Assembly (NCBI GenBank): GCA_001600415.1
Contig: BCJX01000005.1
Location: forward strand, 1,654,405 to 1,718,404
Source of the DNA: Pascua guehoae
Taxonomy: Eukaryota; Basidiomycota; Tremellomycetes; Trichosporonales; Trichosporonaceae
Direction of reading: 5' to 3'
Length of the DNA stretch: 64,000 nucleotides
The position numbers and the translations under genes are program-made. This document shows positions 19,918-29,813 of the stretch, piece by piece. The notes beneath the pieces were generated by a model that was not told the origin of the DNA, ran no database searches, and saw nothing but the letters and a program-made list of their open reading frames with translations. How positions within the stretch are numbered: the stretch's first letter is position 1; the number at the start of each line of letters is the position of its first letter.

Positions 19918-22042
19918 ACCATCTCATCCGCAGCCGCCAAGACGTGCAGCCGAGACTTGCGATAGCCGCGGCATGGACGGGTGAAACATGATAGCGTCTG
20001 GATGGAACCTTGGGCGATTCACACCGAGCTAGTGTCAAGCTCATTTCGGACTGCTAGGTTGGTGGAGTGATCAGCTGGTCGTTCTGATGCACTAGCCCCG
20101 AAGTGTCGTGGTCAGGTGCGGTTCTTGGTGCCGCTGGGTTGTGCTAACGTGCTAGAGATGACTAGCAGGCTAGCAGGCTGGGATGATTGATCACGCGGGG
20201 TGCGGGGTGCGCTAGTGTCATGTACCGCAGCCTAGCGCTGGTGAAACGGACATGGCCGCCGCCACTGACTTAGCAGCAGGGGCACACTGCCAGCCATGTC
20301 CGAGCCTTGATTGTCGAGGGTGAAACCCGCAGTTCTGACATCAACACTGGGAAGAGCATGTCGCCCGTGCCAGAGCCAACCATTCGTCACACGGGGACAC
20401 GAGATAGTTCGCGAGGCTGTGCATCCGTCGCAGTAGCACAAGAGTACGTGTGGACGCACGGTATTGAGCTGAGAGTTGTCGACTTGGGAGACCATGCCTG
20501 TCTGCCGCTGGACACTAGACCGACTCTGTAGTTCCCTCGAAGTCACGTCGTGTGGGGTCGTGTGGGGGCAAGTAGCCATTGAGTATCGAGTACACACGCG
20601 TCCGGTCCTCTTGACTGCCACGTTCTGGGGCGAGGCCAAGACGCACAGCCCCTCTGCCGAAACTATGGCTGACCCAGACCACGCTGACGTCCCCTGCTTC
20701 CAGCCTACCTGCGTGGCTGTGGATGAAAGCGCGCGTCGGCCCAATCTTAACCCCCATGTGGCAGCGCACGACTTGCGGACACAGGACACATCTGCTGTCA
20801 CGACCAGGATGGACAACCACGACCTTGGTCAGGGGCGCAGCGTGTTGGAGTAACTGATCACTTTCTACACGCAGCAGTGCAAGGCGTGAACGGCGGCATG
20901 TGCATTCCTTTGCCGTTTGGCCGGCTTTCAGTACGGTGTGGCGACTGTCGTGTGGCACTACTTTTCGCGTTAGTATTTCCTCTGGTCTCTAGTCTTGGGG
21001 AGTTTGCAAGACTGATTAACGATTATCCGCGACTAATCCAGGATTCCCTGTTTCTTCACCATACGACGTTGCCGTGAGTATGCGTTAGGACTAGTCTAAT
21101 GACATGAGCGGCGCTGTTTGTACACCCAAATAAAAACCGTCAATGGGCCACCCCCGACTGCCTGGTCGTACAACCATGTCAGCTGCGCGGTTGAGAGTGC
21201 ACTCTTCGTAATACTACCCACTCTCGGCATTCCAGACAAGCCCATAAAGCGAACCCGCCACTGCTTCCTCGATATGCCTGGGATATAGAAACCAGGCGCT
21301 GACTCTGATGACATTGAATGCCGACCGTCCCGCCAGAGCGGACAAGCGCAGCAGAAATACGTCCACGGCCGCAATAGTCGTGTTGTTGTACAGGTACATC
21401 CCGAAAGTAATATGGCGGCTGGAGCTGCCAGCAGAGCATGGAGGATGTGGATGCCGCGCAGACGCCGTGCACTCGGTACGTCTTGACTGCCACTTTGAGC
21501 GCGAAGTTGCGCATGGACACTTGTGGTGGCAAGTGGATACACTCATGTTTCCTTGTTGAATCCCACACCTCCCCGCCTGGTGCGCACCCCGCGCGTGCCC
21601 GTGCTTGGTGTGGGAGTCTTTGACTTTCCGACGCACGTAGAACCGCGGCGAACGAGCATGAAGAAGAGCACAAACTCGATGTTGGGGGTCGGGCGAGGGT
21701 GCAGCTGCCCGACGACGCCACGAGCTGGCAAGTACGACAAAGTGTCCGGCCACGTCTCCATCTATCATAGACACCTGCGGACTTCGGATGGATGTCGCAG
21801 CGCTCCTTGCTGCACCCCTATCAGATTGAATAAGAGTTAGTCGGTGTGAGCACAGGTGTCCACGAACACGATTCACAACAAGTCGCTTCACGCCGCTGGC
21901 CATTCCCTTGGCTCAACACTGGAAACTAGCCCAACCTTGGCCCCAGCAATGCATCGGAGGCATACCTGCCACCTCTCGTCCACGACGCAGAAACAGTCAG
22001 GAAACGGCCCCCGCGTGCCGGGTGGCGTGCTCGTACAACAGT

Positions 22043-22135
22043 GGTCGCTTAGCTCAGCTGGTTAGAGCATTGTACTAATACCAAGACTGTTATTAGCCCA
22101 TGCAAAGGTCGGCAGTTCGATCCTGTCAGTGATCA
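22043..22135 (+). tRNA. tRNA-Ile (anticodon AAT) with 19-nt intron
   Basis: Acceptor GGTCGCT/AGTGATC, D-stem GCTC/GAGC, anticodon stem TTGTA/TGCAA, T-stem GGCAG/CTGTC with loop TTCGATC. The anticodon loop CTAATA gives AAT (Ile). A 19-nt intron follows position 37. The discriminator is A and a T4 terminator lies just downstream. Confidence 0.95.
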
Positions 22136-23515
22136 TCTCTTTTGCATACTGACGATGGATGTGTGGGAACGGGTGTTGGACAGTGGGACTGCAGCATCAG
22201 AGGGAGACGATCAAGCCTTCTCGAGAAGACGGTTCACGTGCTTGCTCCACCACTTGGTCCAGGATGAAATTTCAGTCTTGCTCGTGATACAGGTGCGACC
22301 GGAAAGTATTGAGACTGAGACTGAGACTGTCACGTTTAGCTCGGTCGCACGCATGCCAGGGCTGGGACAGGAACTGCAGAAGGTAGGACCGCAGTAGGAC
22401 CGCCGTCTCCCGCTCTTGTCTCGATACCGTGGCCCTATATATAGTACGACTGCAAGAGTGTATGAGATGATGGAGATTACCCAGATGCACGGCTTCCTAC
22501 GTACCATCGGATTGATGGAGAGTGTCCATGCTCAACATCGAGCGGCTGAGCTCAATGTGGTAGTCTCAACACCTTAGGGTTGCGCCTGTACATCCTTCCG
22601 AGCTCACTCTTGCATGACGGAAATGACCAAAGTGCCATGCACAATCCGTGACCATACATCCGTGCACGTTCTTTTGGCGAGACGTTGGGGGCTGCCCAGA
22701 CACGTTCTGTGACCACAGGCGCCGCCTGTAATAGCACCACGAAGCCGCGCTATCCATATACCCAAAAGGTATCCTAAACACCGCCGGGAAGGCATCTCGG
22801 CGGATTCGCTTCATGAACATGTCGTAGGGACGCGGCTGAGAGCGTGTTCTATTACACCGCCATAATTTCCACTATTATCGTGTTTTCATTATTATCGTGT
22901 CGGCTTTACTTCTGGCGAGTAGACGTGAAACGAGTGAAGAGCAACGAGTGTGGCGACGTAAGTGGTCTGTGCGTTTGTTTATCACGTGCCCTGGGCATTT
23001 TACACGAAGCAACAATGGGATATGTGAAATACCGTCGGTAGATGGCATTTTATGTTCTGCTTGTAGGGAATAACCAACCCCCGACCTTTGCATGTTGTAG
23101 ACGACGTTGCATGAGAGGGATGTGAGCGCGAGCGAGGCTATTCAAGTACTAGAGATGCGGACAATCTAGAGGCAGACGGCACGTCGGGGGGCTGGCGAGG
23201 CCGATCAATCGTATATTTAACAGGATGGTTCTCGCAAATACTGGTCATCTAGATACTGCTCCCTGCGGAAATTACATGCACCGCTACAGCAGAACGAGCA
23301 CATCAAAGAAGCTATTAATTGATGTGTGCATTTCGTGATTTAACATTTCCAGGATACACATGCCGCCAGTACGCAGCGGTCGAATGCGAGTGAGCGAGCG
23401 AGCGAGAGAGCGGGCGTCACAAAAAAAGCGTAGCCACAACCGGGACGTACGACGCCGAAACTCACAACCCAGTGATCCAACCGACACCGCCCCAGCCTAC
23501 ACGACCCATAAGGCC
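22136..23515. other. Gene-less stretch with decayed repeat
   Basis: It holds the decayed repeat at about 22750-22840 that resembles 55690-55780, and A/T-richer sequence to 23.3 kb. No supported gene. Confidence 0.5.
22750..22840 (-). repeat. Decayed dispersed repeat, copy A (related to 55690-55780)
   Basis: About 85 bp align by eye at roughly 80% identity with the segment near 55.7 kb, sharing TACCCAAAAGGT, AAACACCG and ATTCGCTTCATGA. On the minus strand both read HEAN(P/V)P...GV-TFWV, here with a stop, so both may derive from one coding sequence. Confidence 0.65.
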
Positions 23516-24264
23516 CTACACAACCCGCGGCTTGACAACCTCGGTCCGCGCATACTTGGACCCAAACGGCAAACAGCCCTTCTTGGCCACCCTATCCTTG
23601 CACCGCCGGCACGTGACGGTCCTGCGCGCCGCGAGGTAGATGAGTGTGCAAGGGCAGGCGGCGAGGGCGAAGCCGAGGAGGGCGGGGTGGGGGCGCGTGT
23701 CGTGCCCGTCAGGGCAGAGGTGGGGCGAGGGCGGGGCTGGCGCTGGGGTTAGTGCTGGGTGGGGTGGGGTTGGATGCGGGTTGGATGAGGGGGTGGGGTG
23801 GGGTAAAATGGTGGTGGTGGGGGGGAGGAAAGCAGCTTGGGCGGCTTGTCTGTGTGGGCGGATGTTCGCACATGGATAAAATAGGGCGTCACTGCAGAGG
23901 CGGCAACAGGTCACATGGTCTAGCCGAGAAAAGGAAATGGGGGGATTTATGCAGTACAGGTGCACTCGCAAAGTCGAGACCGCCACATTGACACTCGAGC
24001 GCTTTGTATTACGACTTTCCGAGCGCACCTGTAGCTGGGTCTGATGGCTCGCGGGAAAACATATATGGATAGACTACAGGGCCGCGGTTCACAGCAGACG
24101 TGACAACCAAACGAAACCGGGAGCCTGACGCACTCACCTTGCTCCTCCTCCAGCCCCTCCTTCTCGATATCCGCGACCAACGTCGTCGTCGAACGCGCGT
24201 ATGCGGGCGGCTCAGGCGACGGGGTGCGTGGGACCTTGGCGGTCGCGAGTGTCTTGTCTGTCAT
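23516..24264 (-). CDS. Small LITAF/BRI3-like membrane protein with CxxC motifs
   Basis: Exon 1 (24138-24264) encodes a polar N-terminus rich in Pro and Glu. Exon 2 (23516-23742) follows a long G-rich intron and starts after a CACTAACCCCAG acceptor. The product is 117 aa. The second exon has CPDGH, a hydrophobic stretch (LLGFALAACPCTLIYLA) and TVTCRRCKDRV: two cysteine knuckles flanking a membrane-inserted helix, as in LITAF/BRI3 domains that bind zinc at endosomal membranes. The family match is by pattern only. The intron (23743-24137) is long for this window and could hide a small middle exon. Confidence 0.65.
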
Positions 24265-25239
24265 GGCGATTAAAGTTGAGTGAAGGCGGCTTGGGGCGCG
24301 TGGATTGGGACCAGACTGGTACTGTCGCTGTATGGCGGACTCGTACCGCACCCAACAATCCCAGCTTGTGTTTATTATATCTCACTCGCAGACGTTATCT
24401 CCACACTCCGAGGCGGTGTTATCTCGCCGTCTACTTCATGACGTGCACCGCCTCATGCATAACCAGTACGTACCCAGTACGCACCTATGTAGCCAGCACG
24501 GAACCGTGATGACCGCGCATCGTGCGCTCACTCTGCCACATCTCCGTCTTTCCCCAGGCACGACAAGGTATTTCTCGCGCAACCGCTTCCCGTCGGTTCC
24601 GGTCGGTCACACCCCTCATGCCAGCGGGGGGGGGTTACGCTTTTGTTCGGCCTTTGGGATGCATGTCCTTGGCGTCGACATGAGGGACATGGGAAAGGGG
24701 CCAATCGGCGTCGGGGTGTGGGTTTCATGACTCATGCCAAGAGCATGCGTGTGGCTGGCGGCGGTGGCAGCGTGGAGGGCATGGCTGGCCGTCTTTGTGG
24801 CATTGCTGTATCGCCAGGTCAATCGTCTGTTGGAGCCAAGAGTATGCAATGCAGTTTTCACAGCGGTACATTACGGGTATCATGCCGGTTCCCAACTTCT
24901 CTAAGGAGGTCACAACTACTTTGAAAAGGACGTCCAAGTCTGACATTGAATTTACACCTTCACTGTGCGTCGCATTGAGCCCGATGTTCACCACCTCCTG
25001 GAATCCAGCCTGCCGAACAAAAACAATCCAACAAACACCTCTGCATGCTCCGCACCTGGTACGATCGGCGGCCAGCAGGCACGTCCACAACTGTAAAAAT
25101 ATTATTTCTTGCCATGCTGGCCACACGTACGACACCGAAATCCGGAACCCCAGGCGGTACTCCAAAAGACCATCACCACTCTTACCTCCATCCCGCCTCG
25201 ACCTCGTCTCCACATCGTCCAACGTCCAAAAACAAACAC
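24265..25239. other. Intergenic, with an unassigned open frame
   Basis: A minus-strand open frame at 24725-25222 (165 codons) has a hydrophobic/polar mix but no recognised motif. It lies directly 3' of the tRNA-Glu gene and is AT-richer than its surroundings. I do not call it a gene. Confidence 0.4.
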
Positions 25240-25336
25240 TTCTCCGCCAGGGAGTCGAACCCTGCTCTATCGCGATCTTTCTATTGAAAGGTTCTCTCTT
25301 GAGAGGCGATTATACTAACCGATATACTAGCGAAGA
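25240..25336 (-). tRNA. tRNA-Glu (anticodon CTC) with 25-nt intron
   Basis: Acceptor TCTTCGC/GCGGAGA, D-stem GTAT/GTAT, anticodon stem ATCGC/GCGAT, T-stem CAGGG/CCCTG with loop TTCGACT. The anticodon loop CTCTCA gives CTC (Glu). A 25-nt intron follows position 37; the mature length is 72 nt. The discriminator is A, followed by a T5 run. Confidence 0.94.
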
Positions 25337-27120
25337 TTGTTGATTAGGAAGTGCGCGGATGGAGTGGTCGCGGCTCAGCGGATGATGGCCTCGGAGGCTG
25401 TTCCGTCGACGTGCACGCTGAGAGCTGGGCAATCCCAGTGTTGCGAGCAGGGCATATTCCTGGTCTGAAAGACGTGCGCAAGTCGTTGCACGCGTTACAG
25501 GTAGGCGCCGGACGCGGTTACTGGGGCGTGTACACTTGCGTCCGATGTACGATGTGCTGGTGCGTTGAACCGCCGCGCACTGCACAGTGTACTCGAGGTC
25601 ATCCCACTGTTCAGGCAGCGGAGTGACCTGCAACCGCTCCTGCGCATGGAGAGCGGGACGTCAATGCGATGCGATGCACTGTTACCCTATCTGTACGAGT
25701 GAAGCAGCAAAGTATCGAGCCTGCCACTGTGAACCCGGCCAGTGAACCGGCCGGTGGCTATAAAAACCGGGGCCGCCTGTAGTCACCAGAAACCATCGCT
25801 CTCATCCGAGAATGCGCACGTGCGTACACCGCTGTTATAACGAGCTGGTCACCATGGCCAACACGTGTGGTACTCGCCCGCTGGTGGCAGCTTAGCCCTC
25901 TGCAGTAAACTGTACCAACAGACAACAGCGTACCATATCACCTACCGCCCCGAGTCCAGAGATTGCGCCCTGTCTCGGAGTGCCTGGCCCCGGTCTGACT
26001 GTTGAGTGACGCAGGGGAAGTAACCGTTAGCAAGTCGGTGAGTCGCGCGTGCCCTAGGTACATGTTCGCACCAGCTCCGCACGGACACATTGGTCAGAGA
26101 TAACGGATGGTGACATACAGATTGTCCGGGAAAGGCAAAACGCGTGTCGAGAGGCGATGGACGGGACACACAAGTACCCGATAGTAGCGCGCACAAGTTT
26201 CTACACTGGGGGACGCTCCTCGATGAGGAGACGAGAGCAGACTCCCTGCCCACCATTGTGTCCTATAAAGGCCATATGAGTGTCTCCTCGTATGAGGCAC
26301 GTACCGGAGACCGGACATGCCCCCTTCCAACCATCTCCATTCGGATTATGTTTTTGCTTCCATTGTAGCTGCCAGTCGACATTCACCTCACAACGTTGGA
26401 CGAGGAACGGCGCGTTCCGAGGAACCGGTAGGGTGTGCCTGGACCTTGCGTGTTGGTTAGGGACGACACTGCCGTTGACAACATGAGGAATAGAAGCCGT
26501 CGCTCGGTGGTTAGTAGCTGGAGGGTCAGAAACAAAGAGATTGTGGCTATCTCTCAGGAGTTTAACGTAGGCGGTCAGTGCTGGATGCGCATGGGCATTG
26601 AACGGAGTGAGGTGTGTCCGACACGGTGAGTGCGTGAGCGTTCAGTTCACTGTCTAGCTATGTGATACATGAGCATGAATTGTTGCAACACAACATGCAA
26701 CGCCATGTGTCGCACCATGCACAACACGGCGGTTCGGCCATGTTCGGGCTAGGCACGTGACCCAAACCTTAATGCTGGCGCTATGGTGCTGCTATTTGTT
26801 ATCATCGTGCAAAAAAACGAGTGACGTGACCACCGCACGGCCCGCCAGTAGTGGGACCCCGGGAGGACCAGTCATGGCAGTCAGCCACGTTTGCTCGGGG
26901 GCCCAGGTCTGCCCGGGGGGCCCCTTGGCCTTGTTACCGCCGGCAGCCAGTCGCCAGTCGCGTCGTCCAGACTTTCTCTCGAGTCGACAACCATACAGCC
27001 GAACCCACTTTACTTTCCACGTCCCCCATTGCCCTTCTTCATTCACCACATCCCCCATACCCCCCTTCCTTCCCCCCCTTCCTTCCTTTGGTACTCACGG
27101 TGCACGCCGACACGTCCACC
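25337..27120. other. Gene-less region upstream of the PGDH gene
   Basis: It contains a TATA-like element with a 27-codon frame near 25.76-25.90 kb and, from about 26.95 kb, the pyrimidine-rich promoter and leader of the PGDH gene. No other coding signal is seen. Confidence 0.5.
25759..25766 (+). promoter_or_regulatory. TATA-box-like element
   Basis: TATAAAAA lies 46 bp upstream of an ATG (25812) that opens a 27-codon frame beginning MRTCVHRCYN. Just before it are two copies of GTGAACC(C)GGCC. This is core-promoter-like sequence, but no established gene follows. Confidence 0.3.
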
Positions 27121-28764
27121 ATGGCCTCCAACCCTACCAGCTACCGTTCCACGCCTCGCACGCAGACGCCCAAGCCCAAGCAGGTCGTGCTCCTCGCCGA
27201 GACGCTTTCGCCGGCGACGATCACGGCCCTTGGGCCCGACTTTGACGTGCGCACGGTTGACGGGACCGACCGCGCTGCCCTCCTCGCTGCGCTGGCCGAG
27301 GCGAATGCGGTGCTGATCCGCTCGGCGACCCAGATCAATGCCGAGGCACTGGCGGCCGCGCCCAACCTCAAGGTCGTCGCGCGCGCCGGCGTGGGTCTGG
27401 ACAATGTCGACATCAAGGCCGCGACCGCCGCGGGCGTCATGGTCGTCAACGCGCCCACGTCCAACATTATCTCTGCGGCCGAGCTGACCATTGGCCACAT
27501 TGTTTCCCTCGCACGCCGCATCCCCGCCGCACACACGTCGCTCTCGGCGGGCCAGTGGAAGCGTAGTGCGTTCAACGGCACCGAGCTGTACGAAAAGACG
27601 CTCGGCATTATCGGTCTCGGCCGGATTGGCGCGCTCATCACCGCGCGCATGCAGGCATTTGGCATGAAGGTCGTCGCGTACGACCCTTACATTACTCCCG
27701 CCCGCGCGCAGCAGCTCGGCGTCGAGTCGCTCTCGTTCGAGGACCTGTTGGCCAAGTCGGACTTTATCACCATCCACATGCCCAAGACGCCCGAGACCAC
27801 TGGCATGATCGGGGCCGAGCAGCTCAAGCTCATGAAGCCGTCGGCGTGCATTATCAACGTGGCCCGCGGCGGTCTCATTGACGAGGACGCCCTGTTCAAC
27901 GCGCTCTCCAACAAGCAGATTGCCGGTGCCGGTCTCGACGTCTTTTCGAGCGAGCCGCCCACGGACAAGCGCCTGCTGGGGCTCGACAACGTTGTCGTCA
28001 CCCCGCACCTCGGCGCCAACACCGAGGAGGCGCAGGAAAAGGCCGGTATTTCCGTCGCGCGCTCCGTTCGCCTCGCCCTCGGCGGCGAGCTCGTCCCCGA
28101 CGCCGTCAACGTCGCTGGCGGTGCAATCGACCCGTACGTGCGCCCCGGTATCCCGCTGGTGGAGAAGCTCGGCCAGTTCTTCAGCGTCCTCCAGCGCTCG
28201 CCGCTCACGAGCCTCGACGTCGAGGTCCACGGCGACCTGAGCAAGTATGACGTGAGCGCCCTGCGCCTCGCGGCGCTCAAGGGCGTGTTCCAGAACATTG
28301 TCAGCGAGCAAGTCTCGTACGTCAACGCCCCGCTCCTCGCCGAGCAGCGCGGGATCAAGGTCCGCCTCATCGTCGACGACTATTCAAGCGAGTACCGCAA
28401 CGTCATCACCCTCAAGGGCGCCCTCTCGGACGGCACCCAGCTCTCCGTCTCGGGCACCCTCACGGGCCCCAAGCAGATTGAAAAGCTCGTCGGCATCAAC
28501 GACTATGTCGTCGAGCTCCCCATCGAGCTCTACCACATCATCATGCTCTATACCGACAGGCCCGGTATCGTCGCCGTCTACGGCCAAAAGTTTGGCGAGG
28601 CCGGTATCAACATTGCAGGCATGCAGATTGCCCGTCGTGCCGCTGGCGGAGAGGCGCTCAGTATTCTCACCGTCGACTCGCCTGTCCCTGACGACATTCT
28701 CGCCCAGGTCGGCGACGCCATCCATGCCAACACGATCCGCCAGATCGAGGTCGCCGAGTGGTGA
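27121..28764 (+). CDS. serA: D-3-phosphoglycerate dehydrogenase, long (ASB + ACT) type
   Basis: Single exon, 547 aa. It catalyses NAD-dependent oxidation of 3-phosphoglycerate, the first step of serine synthesis, in the cytosol. A substrate-binding N-terminal part precedes the Rossmann motif GLGRIG (about 165). Catalytic Arg is in NVARGG (about 248), Glu in DVFSSEPP (about 277), and His in TPHLGANTEEAQ (about 295). The allosteric substrate-binding domain covers about 320-460 and the C-terminal ACT domain (LYTDRPGIVAVYGQ) about 470-547, which usually gives serine feedback. Stretches such as KVVARAGVGLDNVD and VVNAPTSNI are as in actinobacterial SerA. Yeast Ser3/Ser33 have about 470 residues and lack the middle domain. 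The gene has no intron, unlike its neighbours. Its codon use is GC-rich like the host, so any transfer would be old. Confidence 0.96.
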   Translation: MASNPTSYRSTPRTQTPKPKQVVLLAETLSPATITALGPDFDVRTVDGTDRAALLAALAEANAVLIRSATQINAEALAAAPNLKVVARAGVGLDNVDIKAATAAGVMVVNAPTSNIISAAELTIGHIVSLARRIPAAHTSLSAGQWKRSAFNGTELYEKTLGIIGLGRIGALITARMQAFGMKVVAYDPYITPARAQQLGVESLSFEDLLAKSDFITIHMPKTPETTGMIGAEQLKLMKPSACIINVARGGLIDEDALFNALSNKQIAGAGLDVFSSEPPTDKRLLGLDNVVVTPHLGANTEEAQEKAGISVARSVRLALGGELVPDAVNVAGGAIDPYVRPGIPLVEKLGQFFSVLQRSPLTSLDVEVHGDLSKYDVSALRLAALKGVFQNIVSEQVSYVNAPLLAEQRGIKVRLIVDDYSSEYRNVITLKGALSDGTQLSVSGTLTGPKQIEKLVGINDYVVELPIELYHIIMLYTDRPGIVAVYGQKFGEAGINIAGMQIARRAAGGEALSILTVDSPVPDDILAQVGDAIHANTIRQIEVAEW

Positions 28765-29813
28765 GCGGGATACGCGCGTGATACCGAACGCGAGGATGCA
28801 ACATACGCGCTGGTTCGATAAACCCAAACGCTTCTGCCACCCACTCCAACACCATTCCCAACCCACCGTTCAACAATTCCCACCCCTTCAATGACCCACC
28901 CCCCCTTTGTACCTTGCTCAACCATGTTTCTCCTTCTCCAGCGATCGTATAGATTGAGGGCTTTCTCCCCCGCTAGACGTCTCGTACAGTCCCCCATGCC
29001 TCAACGCCATACCCCCACCCCACCCTGATCGAAACTCCCTTCCCAAAACCGCCCCAGTTCTTGGACCGACCTCGGACTCCCTCCTCGCCCCCTTTCTTGT
29101 GTGTTCTCCCACCCGTTGTCAAAAAACCCAAGCACAACAACCAAGCGGCTGGTACTCGCCTGCCAAGCCCCTTCGTTGTATTTGGTTGTAGATGATGCAC
29201 ATACAGCAGTCTCTTGTCATCTGAGCCAGGCTCAATACCATGTCGCGTTCAAGGTTCGGCCTGCTTGGATATCGTATGAGGGCAGAACGGCTGACGCCAT
29301 GGCTGTCCTTGCGCGCCAGACAGCGGCCACTGCAACTTATTCGGCGATCTCTTCTGCCCACCGGCAACTACGTGTGCGCAAGTGTATATATGCAGCTGTA
29401 AGACTGTGCAGCTTGTCTGCCGGTCTGGGCTTTGGTGTCCGATACCCACCCGGCCCCACGGACGGATTTGCATCTACACGAGGCGCCTTGCCGAGGAATG
29501 TCAACAGGTTGGACAAGAGCACAGAAGAAGACCTGTTGGTTTTTGCCCAAGCCACCACAGCCCAGGCCACCCGTCTGACGTTCACGTCAGCGGCACAATG
29601 ATTACCCATGTTAACCATGTTCAGACACGCCCCAATTGTTCGGTGCGTCATTTCATACACATTCGCCGTTCACCCGTCGACTCCAAGGAATCGAACAGAC
29701 GCCGACGAAAGAGCTACACAACTAAACTGCCCAAGCAGCCCGGTGAGGAGCGGCAACAGAGCCTTGGAGCACCGGAGAACATAAGTCGCGCCAGGCGACT
29801 ACGCGGGGCCAAG
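28765..29813. other. Convergent 3' intergenic region
   Basis: It lies between the PGDH stop and the stop of the minus-strand GPI-protein gene. No coding signal beyond random open frames. Confidence 0.5.

Larger units (their letters stand above)
15991..22042. other. 6-kb gene desert
   Basis: Its left end is the CFEM promoter. The rest is GC-rich sequence with CCCAATT clusters near 18.54 kb, CCCA-rich sequence near 19.4-19.5 kb, three ATCTCATCTG copies at 19.88 kb, and the uncharacterised stretch 20.2-21.9 kb. Open frames lack family motifs or splice-consistent structure. Confidence 0.5.

Noticed and set aside
27043..28311. 422-codon antisense frame over the PGDH gene
   Set aside because: It is a shadow of strong GC third-position bias on the coding strand, with no motif or start context.
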